From Tillandsia leiboldiana (Eukaryota; Streptophyta; Magnoliopsida; Poales; Bromeliaceae), in the NCBI GenBank assembly GCA_029204045.2, contig CM055072.1, positions 6,670,682 through 6,734,681 on the forward strand: a stretch of DNA of 64,000 nucleotides, written 5' to 3'. Below are positions 12,267 to 23,383 of the stretch, one piece after another; position 1 is the first letter of the stretch; every line of letters starts with the position of its first letter. The position numbers and the translations under genes were made by a program. The notes under the pieces are model-generated. The model was not told the origin of the DNA. It made no database searches and worked only from the letters and a program-made list of their open reading frames with translations.

Positions 12267-12527
12267 TTTTTTATTTTTTTCGTTTGCTCATTTTGTTTAC
12301 CGAAATAGTTTGTGAGCAATATCAAATACCATGTAATGGTTGCCGAATAATGATTTTTGGTTTTACCATTCATAATATAAAGCTTTGCTATTCTATGATT
12401 TGTGAAATATAATAATATTGATAATTTTCATAACACAGATTGTTAAGATAAAATAAAGTCGAAGCCACAAAATATTAAAAAAGTATAATCTATATAAATT
12501 TTATTTGCCGGTTCCTCCGTGCATACG
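11273..12527. other. AT-rich intergenic DNA with simple repeats
   Basis: No gene recognised. It contains a (GA)n run at 11281-11306, repeated GGGTACGGATACTC near 11425-11460, several GGTTCG units at 11791-11834, and a poly-T tract at about 12236-12264. The GGGTAC and GGTTCG blocks may be the two edges of another old element, but I could not pair termini. Confidence 0.45.
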
Positions 12528-12975
12528 TGGCGTTCTCTCACACATTTTGCTGATGTGGCATTCACGCATTCACGCATACTTTGTATTCAAGCATTCACGC
12601 ATTCACGCATTCACTCACGCATTCACTGATGTGGCGTTCTCTCACACATACTTTGTATTCACGCATACCGTGGATACTCGTGCATACAAAATATTTTACA
12701 CGCATTCATGCTGATGTGACGTTCTCTTATGTATTCACGCATTCACGCATTCACGCATACAAAGTATGCACGGAGAACTTTGTATTCACGCATACCGTGG
12801 ATACTCGTGCATACAAAATATTTTACACACATTCACGCTGATGTGACGTTCTCTCACGTATTCACGCATACAAAGTATGCACGGAGGACTTTGCATTCAC
12901 GCATACAAAAATTCGATATACTTTGTATTCACGCATTCACGCAGTTTATTCAATATTAAATAATATACACATTCA
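12528..12975. repeat. CATTCACGC minisatellite with a higher-order unit
   Basis: The 10-mer ATTCACGCAT or variants recur throughout. On top of this a longer unit repeats, starting TGATGTGRCGTTCTC at about 12628, 12711 and 12840 and containing TTTGTATTCACGCATAC, GTGGATACTCGTGC and ATATTTTACAC. Unit lengths vary (roughly 80-130 bp) because the number of short repeats inside changes. The open frames here (12505-12959, +) are translations of the repeat, not genes. Confidence 0.8.
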
Positions 12976-13347
12976 CGCATTTTTGGTCGACAAAGTATGA
13001 ATGGCCTAAGTGAACATTTTCTCCACACTTAGTGTGTTGGTTTTTTCGCACATTGAGCCATTGTACTACTCGCCAAAGGTGAGATGGCCATCCATATAGT
13101 ACGGCTCAGATTTATATCGCTGCTGACAAGTAGTGGGATTGTCTCGTGCATAGGCATTAGCAACAACATTGCTCCATGTGTTGAGATGTATATGGTTTTA
13201 AAGGATATGATGTTATATGGTGTGTTCATATCAGATTTAGTTGAACTAAATCATTTTTGATTCGATATTTATATGGTCTGTCCATATTGGGACTGGTCGG
13301 ATATATCCGGAATAAGGTTGAATAAAATTTTGTTTGGGGAGATGAAT
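12976..13347. other. Unannotated sequence
   Basis: I see no gene, terminal repeat or RNA structure. The open frame at 13029-13229 (minus) is short and without recognisable motifs. Confidence 0.4.
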
Positions 13348-13810
13348 TGTCACACTCCGGAATTTATAAGTAGTCTAATTTTTTTTTTTATTTTTTTATT
13401 ATTATAAATCAGAATTTTAAAATCGATTTTCATAATATAAACAAATCTGTCACGTACATAAGATATTTCCGATCCAAAAGGATTAGACAATGTACAATAA
13501 TACAATCGGAGTTACTAACTAATCAACATTAATAATATTAAAACAATAATCTAATAATTTAAAACATCATTATACAATGAGAGTTAGTAACTAATCAACA
13601 TTAACAATATTAAAATAATAATTTGATAATTTAAAACATCATGAAACCACAAAACTTATAAACTAAATCTTATATAATCCAACATAATTGAGAATCTAGA
13701 TCAAGATGATATAAGCCATAAGCGGAAATAACTAAAATCTCTCTATAATTAAAGTGGCTAACATGGACCGTCAACATCGAAATATCTGAAACATAAAGAA
13801 ACATAGTGGC
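13348..13810. other. Possible LTR fragment of an older element
   Basis: It begins TGTCACACTCCGG, an LTR-like end distinct from the long-LTR family, followed by AT-rich sequence. It includes a direct repeat of about 90 bp: the phrase AGTTACTAACTAATCAACAT recurs in slightly altered form. Solo LTR 1 interrupts it at 13811. The partner end is not identified, so assignment is tentative. Confidence 0.3.
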
Positions 13811-16800
13811 TGTCACGCCTCAGGATCAAAACTGCGACCCGGGCCCACCAACAGATCTGCCATCTATACGAAAACTCCGCATAGGCGAAGCGTCCAACCT
13901 ACAAGAAAAGTCTACAGCTAAACAGATATCAGAGCTAGATGAAATAAACTGCTGTAAAACTAAAACATCCAACCCACTGTACAACTGGAAATAATGATAC
14001 AACATCCATCTCCCAAAAAGATCAAATACAATATCCTCAGAATACAATAACCAAAACTAAATAGGGAGGTAAACCCAATAATACATCAGTGTACAGGCTC
14101 TCAGTACAAGTCAGATCCTCACAATACAAGTGTCTCTCAAATGTAAAAACAAATAAACCAACTGCTGACTGTACTAATAGATCTCCAATGAAGGGGTACC
14201 GCTACTGCTACTCTCCAAAGACAGGTAGGGATCTAGCTCGCGACTCCCTCGCCTCGATCAGCAACAAAATGATCAGCAACTGGAAAGTAGGTCCCTGGGG
14301 AAAAACACCACAGCGGGTGTGAGAACTACATCCCACAATAGTTCTCAGTGGGTACCGCCACCAATCCCGACGGTCTGCCCACTAAGTCTACTAGAGGCAT
14401 AAGATAACAGGAAAACTGTAATAATGGAAAGATAAGCTGGAAAGAGTCTACAGCTATCATGCCTCTATCTACAATGCTCAAAGGGTGATACAGATGAAAA
14501 TGATGCATCGACTCTAACCCAAAAACTCAATCAACCCAATCACAGTGACTGCCACATGGGGTCCAGTCAAACCTGCGCCCACCTATGGCCGTTACATCCA
14601 AGGAGGACCGGATTTACGTAGGGCGTCCGTGACTGCCAAAACTGGCCCAGCCAGAGGGACTGCATCGACAAGTCGCGATAGCAAAGTAATAGGCCCAACT
14701 CCGGAGTGGCACTCGAGGGACGCGACCCCACCGAGAAAAATATCTGCGCATCTCTGTCGAGCTCAATATGGTTCATGCAGGCTATAGTCCAATTCACGAT
14801 CACAAGATCGACAGTATCCAAATCACCTCTCTAACTCACAACAGGAACCACTCAAACAGTCGGGACCACTGTCAACCCAACGGCTCCCCAAATAGAAACA
14901 TCAACTCAACAAGCAACTCACTAGCTGGGTACACTCCACAGCTGACAACAATGAAGGGTCCGGGAACCCCGAAAGACTAGAACCTACAACCCAAATCAAA
15001 CAAGAACAGGCTCTAGGCATAGCCTCTCGTTGTTCTCGACCCAAAGAAAAAGGCAGCCCTTAGAACCCAGACCACTCGAATCCTCTCGAGTGGGAAAGTT
15101 TACGGAAAAATGTGACATTTATTACTAAAAACCTTTTTTTCACTCAAACCCACACGGGGTGAGGACTAAAAGTAGTACCTTTTTGAAAAAAAACCATCTT
15201 GATTTGAGGAATACTCATTTTTATAATTTTTAGTTCTTTTAGGAAAAACAGTTGGAAAATAAGTTCTTATACCCAAACCCCGAAGGGCTAATGCCTTCGT
15301 CCAATCAGACAAGAACAGACTCCGGCGACCCTTCGATGTTTGGAAGAAAACATTGGTTGCTTACCTTCAATTACACAGGGGTATACTAACATGCGTGCAT
15401 TCTATCACATAGAATTAGAGATCCGTCCGCCGGTTCTGGGGACAAGCAACCCACCAGTTTCGCTTTCCGCAGGCAAAGCCGAAGTCGGTGAAGTGCGTAG
15501 TCGCTCACAATCCACTTTCTGCCGAAACTGCACCCTCGGTACTCGGTCGCACATGCCTCTGTTCAAACCAACATCACAGCCCACAATTAGACAACATCAC
15601 AACACACACCACAACAAGCACTTGCTGTTTTTCCAAAACAGCACAAAGAAGGCCTTTTTCACCTGTATTTTGTCCTTAGAAAAATTTGGAAAAATTACGG
15701 CTGCATTCTCGCGACGAGTAGATACAAATCGAGTATTTATACATCTCGTTCTGACACCTGTAGGCTAAGATATAAATGAAACACTGCGGTAAGTCAAACT
15801 ATTCACAACACACTTCTGCAGAAAAGCAGTCCCCAAAAAAGCTCGAATATCACATTCGAAGAGTCCTCCAAAAATTCCAATAAAAATACGGGTGCGTTCC
15901 TCTCGAAGCGTAGATATCAATCGAGTCCTTAAACACCTCATTCCGATGCTCCTAGACCGAGAAAATCCAACAATACTCCACCGCTGTCCCAAAACTCATA
16001 GTAGTACAAGGGGTCAAAGTTTGCCTTGGGAACCATGCCAAAAACTCAAAATGAGACGAAGTGATCAATACAGAAATCAAAGGCGTACCTCTCATGAACG
16101 CGCTGCCCCAAAAATCAGCTCGAAATTCCATCGGGGTAGCTCAGGGGGCCTCTCACACTGAAAGGCGACGGTAGAAGCCAAAAATGAGGGAACGTCAAAG
16201 TGCGCCGCGTCGCAGAAAACGTCGATGCGGCGGCCTCCAGAAATTCCGGGAATCCACCATGAGATGAAGAACACAAGGTAGAACAATTTTGCTGAAGACT
16301 TCACTGGGAGAAGAGCTCGGGAAAAGGGCCCAATCGAGCTCCCAATGGGGGCTTTATATAGCCAAAACCAGCAAATCACAAAATTCCATCTGGGTCCCCA
16401 CTTTCAGGTGCCCGAAACTTTCCGGGCGTGAACAGTACCCCAAAATGCACCCCGAACCATCAGCGCTCGAATCGTCCAGGAAGCGCCACGTGTCCCCTGC
16501 ACAGCAAACAACGGTTCGGCCAACCCGCTCGTTCCATGTGGCCGCGCCCGCGCGTTGCTCCACCTGCGTCAACGCCTCGGTCGGAGCACCCACGTGCGCG
16601 CGCGCGGGCTGCCGGCGCCCACGCCGCGCACGCAGCCCGAGGTGACAGCCGTACCCGCTCCGTGGACCGCGCCCAGTGCACCAACCAACTAGCGGCCGCC
16701 ACGTGTCCAGCCCCCGGTGCATGTGCCTGCCATGGACCGCGCCCTTCTGTAGCGCTGCGTAGACTGCGTTGCGTGAGCCGGCCACTCCTGTGCCGCCACG

Positions 16801-17197
16801 CGTCCTTCCCCGGTGCACGCCTCGCCCCGTGGACCGAGCGGTCAGCGCCTCTGCCCGCCGCCGCGCTCCGCCACTGCCCGTTGCCGCCGGCGCTGCCCCG
16901 GCCGCCGGAACAGTAAATCATGCCTCGAAATCCGTGTTTTGGCGTCCGGGCTCTGAAAAATACAAGTAGTCCATTTTCATCATTTTCGCCCGCTGAGTCC
17001 AAATCCGATGTCCGTTTTGCCAAATTCCACTTCTAAAATTTGTCGAAGGCATCCGGATAGGTATTTTTAATCCAAATTTCACGTTGGGTTCAAATCTGAG
17101 GTCCGATTTGCGCGCAACCAACTCCAACACACATCATAGGCCTCCAGAAGCCACAATTCACACTGCAAAAAACTCTGCGGAGATCCGGGTCATCACA
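13811..17197 (-). mobile_element. Solo LTR 1 of the long-LTR Ty3/gypsy family, 3387 bp
   Basis: It begins TGTCACGCC and ends GGGTCATCACA on the plus strand, so it is in minus orientation (sense ends TGTGATGACCC...GGCGTGACA). Perfect 5-bp TSD GTGGC at 13806-13810 and 17198-17202. No internal region adjoins, which defines a solo LTR left by recombination of a full element. A minus-strand TATA-like box lies in CTTTATATAGCC near 16345. Upstream of it on the minus strand is a GC-rich CpG-dense block (about 16480-16920) with ACGTG motifs. The many overlapping open frames in this block come from base composition and are not genes. Confidence 0.92.
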
Positions 17198-17202
17198 GTG
17201 GC

Positions 17203-18926
17203 AGGGCAGCTATTTAGCTAGTATAAAGGGACAGCTCTATCGCAAGATCCTCACATCACTGTCCCGACATCTCACCACCTGACGGACTTGAAAAAGGTGT
17301 CAACAGGAGGGTGTGAGATACAACTAAATGCATTCCAGTAGGTACAAAGAATCGGGGACCAGCAAATTGTACCTACTTGTATACAATAAACGAAAGGTAG
17401 GTAAGGCATAACCAGTAAGCAGGCATAATATCAGGTAAATAATACTGATATGAAAACAGTAAACTGACAGGTAGTATGATAAGCAATAACTGATAGAGAA
17501 ATACTGTAAAACAGATAAAAGAAATGGTAAAAATGGTAAATGCGTCAACTGGAACGATACTCAAATCAACCCAATCGGTGCCACTGTTGATCCCTAGGAC
17601 CTCAGGCCAATGCCTGACCAAAACTGACATATACCCCATACCTATAGGAACAGTCATAGAATAGGGGCTCAATATCATCCGAAACCTGCAAATGCAGCCA
17701 GAGAATGGGGATCACGGGTTGATCAGACCACTCTACTGGTAAAGAACACCATAATGGGGGCTAATCCGCTGGTGTACGTGAAATGAACAGCTGGTGCACG
17801 ACGATCTCAATGCGTGTGGTGTTCCGTTGGCCCGTGTGACTTGATTGTGTGGTCGGCGGTGAGAAAACACATGTTTTTAGTGTACCGAGTGCGTTGCGCA
17901 TCAAACGGACGCCAAAAACGGACTCCGCGCACGAAAATAGTGGAAAATAGCTATTTTTGGGCTAAATAGGCTATTGGGCTCAATTTGGCAGCGGGCTGGC
18001 TCACGGCCCACTTGCACGTGCATCGGGACCAGCGAAGACGCGGGCGAGACGCATGGCGCAGCGTGATTGGCGAGCCGCTTCCAGCGCACCGTGATCAGCG
18101 CGGGTGGGCCACGTGGCGCAGCGTCATTGGCCGGCGTGCGAACGCGGTAGACCCGGCGCGGTCCATGCCACGTGCACCCCGGCGTGCGCCCCGCTGCCAC
18201 GTGGTGGCTACCTATTGGCCAGTGCAAACCAACGGTCGGGTGCAGCGGACGAGTGGCGCGATCTCGGCCATTCAGGCGCTACGCTGATTGGTGCTTCATG
18301 TCCGGGCGCGGCATTGTGCGGATCCGGGCGCCCGAAACACCACCTTGAATCCGAATGTTGATTTTCTGGATTTTTTTTTCCTATAAATAGGCCCTTCCTC
18401 CTTCATCCTTGGTTTTTTTTGATATTTTCTTGGAGCCCCCTTTGGCAGAGGTGATCTTCTACAAGTCTTCTTCACTTCTAGAATTTTTGGAGGATTTTTG
18501 GAGATCATTTCATCAGCTTCTTCCCTGACTCCGCAAGCTTCGACGTTCCTTCGACTGCGGTCTTCTCCGTCGACGCTTCGTCCGCGGACTACCCTGAACT
18601 AACCCCTTGGAGATTTGTACTGATTTTTGGTTCAGGATCTTCACGACAGGTGGACCTTTGACTTTGGTATTTATTGCTCCTCTCTGTTTTGGCTTTTTGC
18701 GGGGTTTTATAGTGCATCTTTGGACCTCCTCTTTTACTGTAGCTTTTTCTGGACATCGGAGAGTTTTTATGCATTTTCTCAGCCGTTTGTTGGCGGAATT
18801 GGAAGTTTAAGGACTTGATATCCATCTAGACTTCAAGAGGAACGCAGTCATACCTTTCTTGAATTTTTTTGAAGGCATTTCGAAGGTGAATTTTTCCTCT
18901 GAATGCTCGCTTGATAACTGTTGTTG
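17203..18926. repeat. Rearranged LTR-type sequence; plus-orientation promoter piece at the right
   Basis: The left part (to about 17890) resembles minus-oriented LTR sequence of the same broad type but diverged. The right part is plus oriented: GC-rich DNA with CCACGTGG motifs (about 18000-18220), then a TATA box in CCTATAAATAGGCCC near 18380. The stretch 18540-18905 is an inverted match to 25010-25370. The join to minus-strand integrase sequence at about 18906-18930 is therefore a rearrangement breakpoint, not a normal LTR/internal boundary. Confidence 0.55.
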
Positions 18927-18929
18927 TGC

Positions 18930-19612
18930 TCAAACTAAACTAATCCTAGGTGTCGATACCACCCTCCTGCAAAATCCAAGATGCACGCTCTCAACACATC
19001 CTCAAGGGTCTTTATCGTGCGCTCAGATTGTCCATCGGTCTGTGGGTGGAATGCTGTCCTAAACCGGAGCTGTGTCCTCAAGGCCGTCTGTAAACTCCTT
19101 TAGAAATGCGAGACGAATCTCGGGTCTCTATCTGATACAATCGAGGCGGGCACTCCATGTAACCGCACCACCTTGTCAAGGTATAGTTGTACGAGTCGCT
19201 CCAATGGCCAGGTCATCTGTACCGATAGGAAGTGTGCAGACTTGGTAAGTCTATCCACGACTACCCATACCCCGTCTGCTCCACTCTGTGCCCTCGGCAG
19301 TCCTACGACGAAATCCATGGTGATATGATCCCATTTCCACTCAGGGATTGGGAGACTCTGTAACTTATCAGCTGGTACACAATGTTCAACCTTTACTTGC
19401 TGACAAGTTAGACAGTGAGCCACGAACCTCCCAATATCCCTCTTCATACCACTCCACCATAAATGTGCCTTGCGGTCCTTATACATCTTAGTCCCACCAG
19501 GATGGATGGTATAAGATGTATAATAGGCCTCTCTCAAGATCTGCTCTCTAATCTCTGAATCCATAGGCACATAAGCTCGGTCCTTATACCGCAGTACTCC
19601 CGAAGCATCCAC
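18930..19612 (-). pseudogene. Ty3/gypsy integrase, broken
   Basis: The minus-strand reading shows the zinc-binding HHCC region (IHPGGTKMYKDRK followed by HCLTCQQVK). The catalytic core follows with the first Asp in DHITMDFVVGLP, VVVDRLTKSAHF, and the second Asp in SDRDPRF. A stop falls just after SHF at about 19100. Past it the third catalytic region continues in recognisable form (FHPQTDGQSERT) to about 18945, where sequence similarity ends at a rearrangement. The C-terminal part, including any chromodomain, is missing. Integrase would join the cDNA to host DNA; this copy cannot make a complete enzyme. Confidence 0.88.
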
Positions 19613-19641
19613 TGAAAAATCCCCTATTTAATCAGTATGGT

Positions 19642-20019
19642 CTACTCTCTAATCCTTGTTAGGTAGGGGCCCTCACTTTGTCCCTCTCTAATCCTGCCCA
19701 ACAGAATGGGCTGCACGACTAAAGACATAAATCTAGCAAAGACCCTAGGGGACACAACCTCTATCTCCAACCGCCTCATCTGCTCAACAAATGGTGCCTG
19801 CTGTGTAATCATCATACTCAGACTCTGCACTGTCCTGCTACTCAAAGCATTTGCCACAACATTGGCCTTGCCGGGGTGATACTGGATGCTCACATCATAA
19901 TCCTTTAGTAACTCCAGCCACCGGCGCTGCCTCAGGTTCAGCTCCTTCTGAGTGAACAGATACTTCAAGCTTTTATGGTCGGTGAATATCTCGCAGTTCT
20001 CGCCATACAGATAATGCCG
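19642..20019 (-). pseudogene. Ty3/gypsy RNase H C-terminal part and linker
   Basis: Continuation of the reverse transcriptase/RNase H frame: TDHKSLKYLFTQKELN, then RQRRWLELLKDYD and IQYHPGKANVVANALSS, which are standard gypsy RNase H end motifs. A TAG at about 20017, where related elements have Trp, cuts it from the upstream domain. The remainder is the low-conservation linker toward integrase, ending in a stop near 19642. Confidence 0.85.
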
Positions 20020-20929
20020 CTACAGCTTCAGAGCAAACACGACAGCTGCCAACTCAAGATCATGCATAGGGTAATTTTTCTCGTAGTCCTTCAATTGTCG
20101 TGAAGTATAAGTAATTACCCTACCATGTTGCATTAGTACACAACCAAGACCGCTGTGAGAGGCGTCGCTATAGATCACAAATCCCTCTCCCATGACCGGG
20201 AGAGCAAGGATTGGAGCCATCATCAATCTCTGCTTTAGCTCATCGAAACTGCTCTGACAGGCATCACTCCAAAAGAACCTGATCCCTTTATTGGTCAGAC
20301 GAGTGAGGGGAGTGGAAAGCTTCGCAAAGCCCTCCACAAACCGACGATAGTATCCGGTTAGACCCAGGAAACTCCTCACCTCGGTGATAATCGTTGGCCT
20401 CGGCCAATCTCGAATAACATCCACCTTGGTCGGGTCTACTGCCACTCCTGTAGCTGAAACTCTGTGGCGTAAGAAGGTGACCTTCCGAAGCCAGAACTCA
20501 CACTTCTTAAGCTTGGCGTACAGCTTATTCTCTCGCAGAAGCTGCAGCACTATCCTCAAGTGCTCCTCATGATCCTCATCACTCAGAGAGTAAACCAAAA
20601 TATCATCAATAAAGACCACCACAAATCTGTCCAAGTACGGCTGGAACACACGGTTCATCAGATCCATAAATACGGCAGGGGCATTAGTCAAACCAAAAGG
20701 CATCACCGTGAACTCATAATGCCCGTACTGTATCCTGAACGCCGTCTTGGAAATGTCCTCGGCCCTCACCCTCAGCTGGTGGTAACCGGACTGCAGGTCC
20801 ACCTTGGAGAACACGCTGGCTCCTTGTAGCTGATCGAAGAGGTCGTCGATGCGCGGCAGGGGATACTTATTCTTGATGGTCACTTTGTTCAATTCCCTAT
20901 AATCAACACAAAGTCTCAGTGACCCATCC
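20020..20929 (-). pseudogene. Ty3/gypsy reverse transcriptase and RNase H N-terminal part
   Basis: Reverse transcriptase motifs occur in order: NKYPLPRIDDLFDQL, SKVDLQSGYHQLRV, FTVMPFGLTNAPAVF, and the catalytic VVFIDDILVYS. RNase H then begins at VIYSDASHSGLGCVL and runs to LELAAVVFALK. The MPFGLTNAPAVFMDLMNRVF block is typical of Del/Tekay chromoviruses and differs from the Tat/Ogre branch, in line with the very long LTRs. The frame joins the upstream protease frame only if one base of an A9 run (T9 on the plus strand at 20930-20938) is an insertion. Confidence 0.9.
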
Positions 20930-20938
20930 TTTTTTTTT

Positions 20939-21709
20939 CACGAACAACACTGGTGCTCCCCAAGGTGAAATGTTGGGCCTCACAAACCCTCTGTCCATCA
21001 AATCCTGTAACTGCGCCTTCAGCTCCCTCAACTCTGCAGGTGCCATCCGATAGGGTGCCTTTGAGACTGGTGCGGTTACCGGAACCACGTCAATCACAAA
21101 CTCAATCTCTCTATCCGGCGGTATCGAAGTCAGCTTAGGGGGAAACACATCTGAAAACTTGCGGACAATAGGGATATCCTCGAGTCCCGGTGTCGCCGTA
21201 GGCACCTCTACAACAGTCGCCAAGAAAGCGATGCAACCTCTGCTCATCATCTGCCTGGCCCTTACCGTAGAGATCATCGCTGCAAACAGCGTGCTCTGAC
21301 AACCTCTAAAGACAAACTCCTCCTGCCCGGGCTCTCGAAAAGTCACGGTCCTCTCTCTGCAATCTATGGTAGCACAATACCGTGACAACCAATCCACGCC
21401 CAGAACAACATCAAAATCTTGGAGCTGCCGCAAGACAAGCAAGTCTGCCAACATGATCCAATATCCTAACTGTACTGGACAAGCTATACAATACTCCTCT
21501 ACATGCATGATATGATTAGGAATCTGAACCTCTAATGCATGTGACAATGATCCTATCTCTAGTCCATGAAGAGATGTAAATGATCTACTAATAAAAGAGT
21601 GCGAAGCGCCGGTATCAAAAAGAGCTCTGGCGCGAGCAGCTGAAATCAAAATAATACCTGCGACGATATGGTCTGCCACTGTAGCATCCTCTATCTGTGC
21701 TGCGTACAC
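20939..21709 (-). pseudogene. Ty3/gypsy aspartic protease and protease-RT linker
   Basis: The protease catalytic motif is seen as LFDTGASHSFIS, followed by VVLGVDWLSRY and the linker ending VSKAPYRMAPAEL and FVRPNISPWGAPVLFV. The reading then runs off frame in the A9 tract and stops near 20903. The enzyme would cut the Gag-Pol polyprotein. The start given is the first Met of the open segment, not a real initiation site. Confidence 0.87.
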
Positions 21710-22970
21710 TCGCCCATCGGCGCTGGCGGCCGTCGCTCCGGCTGCCTCGATGAAGAAGCTCGATCAGGCATACTGTAAGTCAAGGGTGGTCCAGCCATCT
21801 GAAGTGGTATAGGGAGAGTCGAAGCCGTCGATGGTGCTAGGGGTCCTGCTCGAAAACATGCGGACTGAAAATGCCCGGTCTGACCACAGCGGTAGCACCG
21901 GCCCTGCCCTTGACTACACTGCCGCGATGAATCCGGTCCTCCATATATGACACATCTGTCCTGACACCGCTACTGCTGGGGCTGCTACTGTGGTGGCTAT
22001 CGACGCTGCTGCTGCTGCTGCTGACGGGATCCACCAGATCTCTGGCGCCCCTAAAACCCACAACCCTGAGGGTGAAATCGTGGAGGTCTTAGAGACCCCT
22101 GACGGCTAGTATGTCCCCCGTCAACTAGTGCTGGATGCTTCGCCCCTGAAATCTCAGCTGGGGCAAGGGTCCTCTCAACCATAACTACCGCCCCACGCTC
22201 CACATGGAGAGCCTGCTCCATCGATGCGTCTAAAGTCTGTAATCTCAGTGACCGAACAAACTGATATATATCCTAGCACAATCCCCACTCAAACATATAG
22301 ATCCTCTGCGCCTCGTCCCTGGCCGCCTGTAGCACATAGTTCAGTAACTGCGTGAACTCTCTGATTTACTCCTGAACCCTGCGACCTCCCTGCTAGAGGT
22401 TCTTCAGATCCTCCTACAGCTTCTGTCTAACACTGTCGGAAAAGAACGCTTCAAAAAGAAGTCTGCGAAACTCCGCCCAGGTAAGCAGCTGGGCCCCAGG
22501 TGGGCCAACCGGTCCAACTCGGCGCCGCCAAGTCTCTACATCATGCACCAAAAAGTTCGTCGCCAGGTGAACATGATGTTTCTCTTCTATGAAGAGGCTC
22601 TCAAATAGTCGCTCCATGGCTGCAACCCAAGACTCCGCCTCCCAAGGCTCCAAACTTTGACCAGAGAATCGAGCGGATCAAATTGTCGGAATCTGGTCAA
22701 CCGATTGACCAAATCCTTCTACTCCTCCAAGGATAACTGTCCTACTGGCCTTGGTGCCTCTCCAGTAATGGTCGGCCCAGACTGGGCTACTGGCACTACT
22801 GGTGCTACTGGGGGTATTGCTGCAGGGGAAGAAGATGGGGGCGAACTCTCAAGTAGGGCTACAACTGGCTGCACCCTCTGCTCAAGCAGGCGCATCATCT
22901 GATCCATGGCCTCCTCCTGGCGTCGGGAAGCCTCCTCCTGACATCGGACAGCCTCCGACATCTGCACCAT
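21710..22970 (-). pseudogene. Ty3/gypsy gag, multiply interrupted
   Basis: The minus strand reads an N-terminal segment (22719-22970), then EPWEAESWVAAMERLFES and TWAEFRRLLFEAFF, the retrotransposon gag core. A CCHC zinc knuckle, CYRCGQTGHFQSAC, lies near 21855-21900. Several in-frame stops interrupt it, many of them TAG where Gln is expected, especially around 21950-22030 and 22265-22410. This is consistent with decay by cytosine deamination. The nucleocapsid would bind element RNA; this copy is dead. Confidence 0.82.
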
Positions 22971-23383
22971 TTGGGCCCATAACTCCTGGACCTCTCTCTG
23001 CTGGTCCTGCCCTGACTCTTCCCGCTCAGGCTCATCAGAAGATGAAGGCTGAGAATGCGTCAGTACTCTGGGTCATGGAGGCATCCCGCTCACCTGCGAC
23101 AAAAAGAAGAATATTAGAACCAAAACAACACTCGACCCAATCTAGTGAAAGTCTAAGGAATGCCCCCCTTTCTGTAGCTCTATGTTGTCTGCAGCCAACA
23201 TAGCCGCTTACCGGAAGAAGACATGTCAATCACTCATCCCATCCCATGGGAGAGTTATAAACTCAATCAAAACTCTCGCTAACAATCATGGCTCTCACGT
23301 GAGTCATCCTAGGGTCCAACCACAAGCCTAGGGTTTCTAAGTCCATAATGACCAACTTCCTAGGCTCTGATACCTCTCTAATC
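22971..23383 (-). other. Ty3/gypsy 5' leader with primer binding site
   Basis: Non-coding leader between gag and the 5' LTR. On the plus strand GGCTCTGATACCT at 23363-23375 is the complement of a GGTATCAGAGCC primer site, matching initiator methionine tRNA, 8 bases from the LTR end at 23384. The leader segment 23270-23384 is closely conserved with the leaders at 44707-44822 and 51050-51166. Confidence 0.8.

Noticed and set aside
16289..17023. Overlapping open frames of up to 187 codons
   Set aside because: Same explanation: the GC-rich promoter part of solo LTR 1, open on both strands from composition.
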